Part shown: one piece after another, positions 13,280 through 14,720 of the stretch | Layout: each line of letters opens with the position of its first letter | Position numbering within the stretch: the first letter of the stretch is position 1 | Source of the DNA: Christensenella sp. UBA6345 | GTDB taxonomy: Bacteria > Bacillota > Clostridia > Christensenellales > UBA1242 | Length of the DNA: 14,720 nucleotides | Direction: 5' to 3' | Assembly (NCBI GenBank): GCA_002437945.1 | Contig: DJSB01000022.1 | Location: forward strand, 1-14,720 | Notes under the pieces: generated by a model | The model's database searches: none | Told to the model about the DNA's origin: nothing | What the model saw: only the letters and a program-made list of their open reading frames with translations | Position numbers and translations under genes: made by a program

Positions 13280-14653
13280 ATGATGGAAGTTAGTGACAAC
13301 CTTAAAAGATTAGCACAATTAACATATGCTTTGGGTTACAAGACCTATATTGTGGGTGGCTATGTAAGAAATATGCTACTTGGTTATGATGTTAACGATG
13401 TAGATATTGCTGGTGCTATGCTTGTTGAAGATATGAAACAATTGTGTTTAAACAATGGTTATACTGCTGAAATTATAAATAAAAGACTAGGTACTTTACT
13501 TATATCTAAAGACAACGAACAGTACGAATATACTACTTTTAGAAAAGAAGTTTATGATGAAAGTGGTAAACATAAACCTGAAGAAGTAAGTTTTGTAGAC
13601 AATCCTAAAGATGACGCATTTAGACGTGACTTCACTATTAATGCTATGTTCTATGATATTATTGATGGTCAATTATTAGATTATGTTAATGGCCAACGTG
13701 ATATTAAAAGACGAGTTATTAAGACAGTTACCGATCCTATGGTTGTGTTTAATGATGACGGATTACGTATTTTACGTATGGTAAGATTTACTTGTGAATT
13801 GGGCTTTGGTATAGACCGTCATACTTATAAGGCTGCCAAAATTTGTGCTAGTAAGGTTAAAGATATTAGCCGTGAACGTATACTTAATGAGATAAAAATA
13901 TCTATTAATGGTGGACTAAAATACCATCTTAAAAATGAAACACATTCTAATATAATTAAATATTACAACGATTTGGATTTGTGGCAATATATTTTAGGAC
14001 CAACATTTAAAGATTTTAAAGTTAAATGTAGTGGTAAGGTGTATAGAGCATATTTAAAGAGTGATGGTAGTTGTAGATATATTGCTTTTATGTGCCTAGT
14101 ATTGTACAACTTTATTAAGGCTCGTACTAGCGATAAAAATCTAGCATTCTCCATAACACAATTATTGGGGAATGTAGGATTGAAAGATTCTAACAAGAGT
14201 GTTAAAGATATATATGATGCATATCACTTCGCACAAAAAATATTGTACGATAAAGAAAATGCTTTCTTGATTAACGAAAACTGCCTTGAATATGAAAATT
14301 TACCATTCGAAACAATGACATATCTATCACTTATTAATCCAGATTATATCAATAAATTAAGAATTCAAACTTTAGAACTTAAAAAAGCCAAGATACCATT
14401 TAGTGAGATGGAACTTAAAGTAAATTCGACTGATTTAGTAGAGAAGGCTAGAGTTAATGCAAAATTTATATCAAAGATTAAATCCACATTATTTGAAATG
14501 TGTGTTAAAGAAATGATTGTTAATGATAAAGATATTTTGCTAGAACAAGCCAAGTTCTTAAATGAAAAATTAATGAAACTATTTATGGATCAGAAAAAAG
14601 CAGGCGTTAAATCTCCTAGAGTTAGTCTTGATGATGAAAAAGAAGATAAATAG
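13280..14653 (+). CDS. cca: CCA tRNA nucleotidyltransferase (class II)
   Basis: This enzyme adds or repairs the 3'-CCA end of tRNAs from CTP and ATP without a nucleic-acid template. The 457-residue protein has the nucleotidyltransferase signature IVGGYVRNMLLG (24-35) and DVD (metal ligands D40 and D42). RRDFTINAM (115-123) follows, and then DDGLRILRMVRF (159-170), whose D160 and R163 correspond to the base-selecting EDxxR motif with its first E replaced by D. SRERILNE follows. The C-terminal half is helical, as expected for tRNA binding, with no visible HD domain and a charged tail (DDEKEDK). Poly(A) polymerase I and split CC- or A-adding enzymes share this fold, so full CCA activity is inferred. 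GGAG at 13271-13274 fits ATG starts at 13280 or 13283. Confidence 0.92.
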   Translation: MMEVSDNLKRLAQLTYALGYKTYIVGGYVRNMLLGYDVNDVDIAGAMLVEDMKQLCLNNGYTAEIINKRLGTLLISKDNEQYEYTTFRKEVYDESGKHKPEEVSFVDNPKDDAFRRDFTINAMFYDIIDGQLLDYVNGQRDIKRRVIKTVTDPMVVFNDDGLRILRMVRFTCELGFGIDRHTYKAAKICASKVKDISRERILNEIKISINGGLKYHLKNETHSNIIKYYNDLDLWQYILGPTFKDFKVKCSGKVYRAYLKSDGSCRYIAFMCLVLYNFIKARTSDKNLAFSITQLLGNVGLKDSNKSVKDIYDAYHFAQKILYDKENAFLINENCLEYENLPFETMTYLSLINPDYINKLRIQTLELKKAKIPFSEMELKVNSTDLVEKARVNAKFISKIKSTLFEMCVKEMIVNDKDILLEQAKFLNEKLMKLFMDQKKAGVKSPRVSLDDEKEDK

Positions 14654-14701
14654 ATACTTATACAATATATTCAATTGAAGTATTTGATAGAGAATATAAG
14701 T

Positions 14702-14720
14702 TTATACTCAAGGAAGTTTA
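14702..14720 (-). repeat. Inverted copy of the 19-base word at 49-67
   Basis: The reverse complement of these last 19 bases equals bases 49-67 exactly. The copy runs into the window edge. If it continues as the left copy does, the next bases outside would read TGCAAGCGAC. That would mark it as a member of a dispersed repeat family at which assemblies tend to stop. Confidence 0.6.

Noticed and set aside
14654..14700. Terminator after the CCA-enzyme gene
   Set aside because: ATACTT (14654-14659) and AAGTAT (14678-14683) could pair, but the stem is short, A+T-only except for one pair, and lacks a T-run.
49..14720. Window as a circular element or transposon with terminal repeats
   Set aside because: The end repeat is inverted, so it does not close a circle. 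It lies 49 bases inside the left edge, and no transposase or integrase is present.

Overview
The window is strongly A+T-rich, with Shine-Dalgarno-led genes, many extended -10 promoters and a sporulation phosphatase gene (spoIIE). It looks like chromosome from a low-GC, spore-forming member of the Bacillota, most likely a clostridium-like anaerobe. That placement is an inference from gene content and base composition. No phage, plasmid, insertion sequence or CRISPR genes are visible. Most of it is ordinary core chromosome with several lineage-specific small genes.

Layout. Bases 1-430 have no genes and carry repeats: two related hairpin-bearing units, plus a 19-base word that recurs inverted at the right end of the window. 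Next comes an SOS-controlled Y-family DNA polymerase (505-1746) with a small companion gene (1791-2027). A second unit, with its own extended -10 promoter, encodes a four-helix membrane protein (2214-2750) and a radical SAM protein of the PflA-like type (2759-3634). A bidirectional terminator follows. On the minus strand there are then a 56-residue zinc-ribbon protein (3714-3884) and an unknown protein (4047-4433). Two plus-strand genes for small membrane proteins with SHOCT-like C-terminal domains follow (4778-5332 and 5470-6051). They face an unknown helical protein on the minus strand (6162-7106), which is divergent from spoIIE (7359-9668).

A minus-strand pair follows spoIIE: an M16 zinc peptidase (10076-11569) and a small HicB-like protein (9752-10063). 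It lies between spoIIE and tilS (11925-13265), genes that are close neighbours in many Bacillota. tilS has a leader of about 110 bases with a long imperfect stem and a possible pseudoknot, and is followed 14 bases later by a CCA-adding-enzyme gene (13280-14653).

Functional themes are damage-tolerant replication (polymerase and LexA-type operator), sporulation (SpoIIE) and tRNA maturation (TilS plus the CCA enzyme). The less ordinary parts are the tilS leader, the repeat units and their inverted relative at the far end, the SHOCT membrane pair, and the orphan M16/HicB-like module. I found no clear new defence or biosynthetic system.
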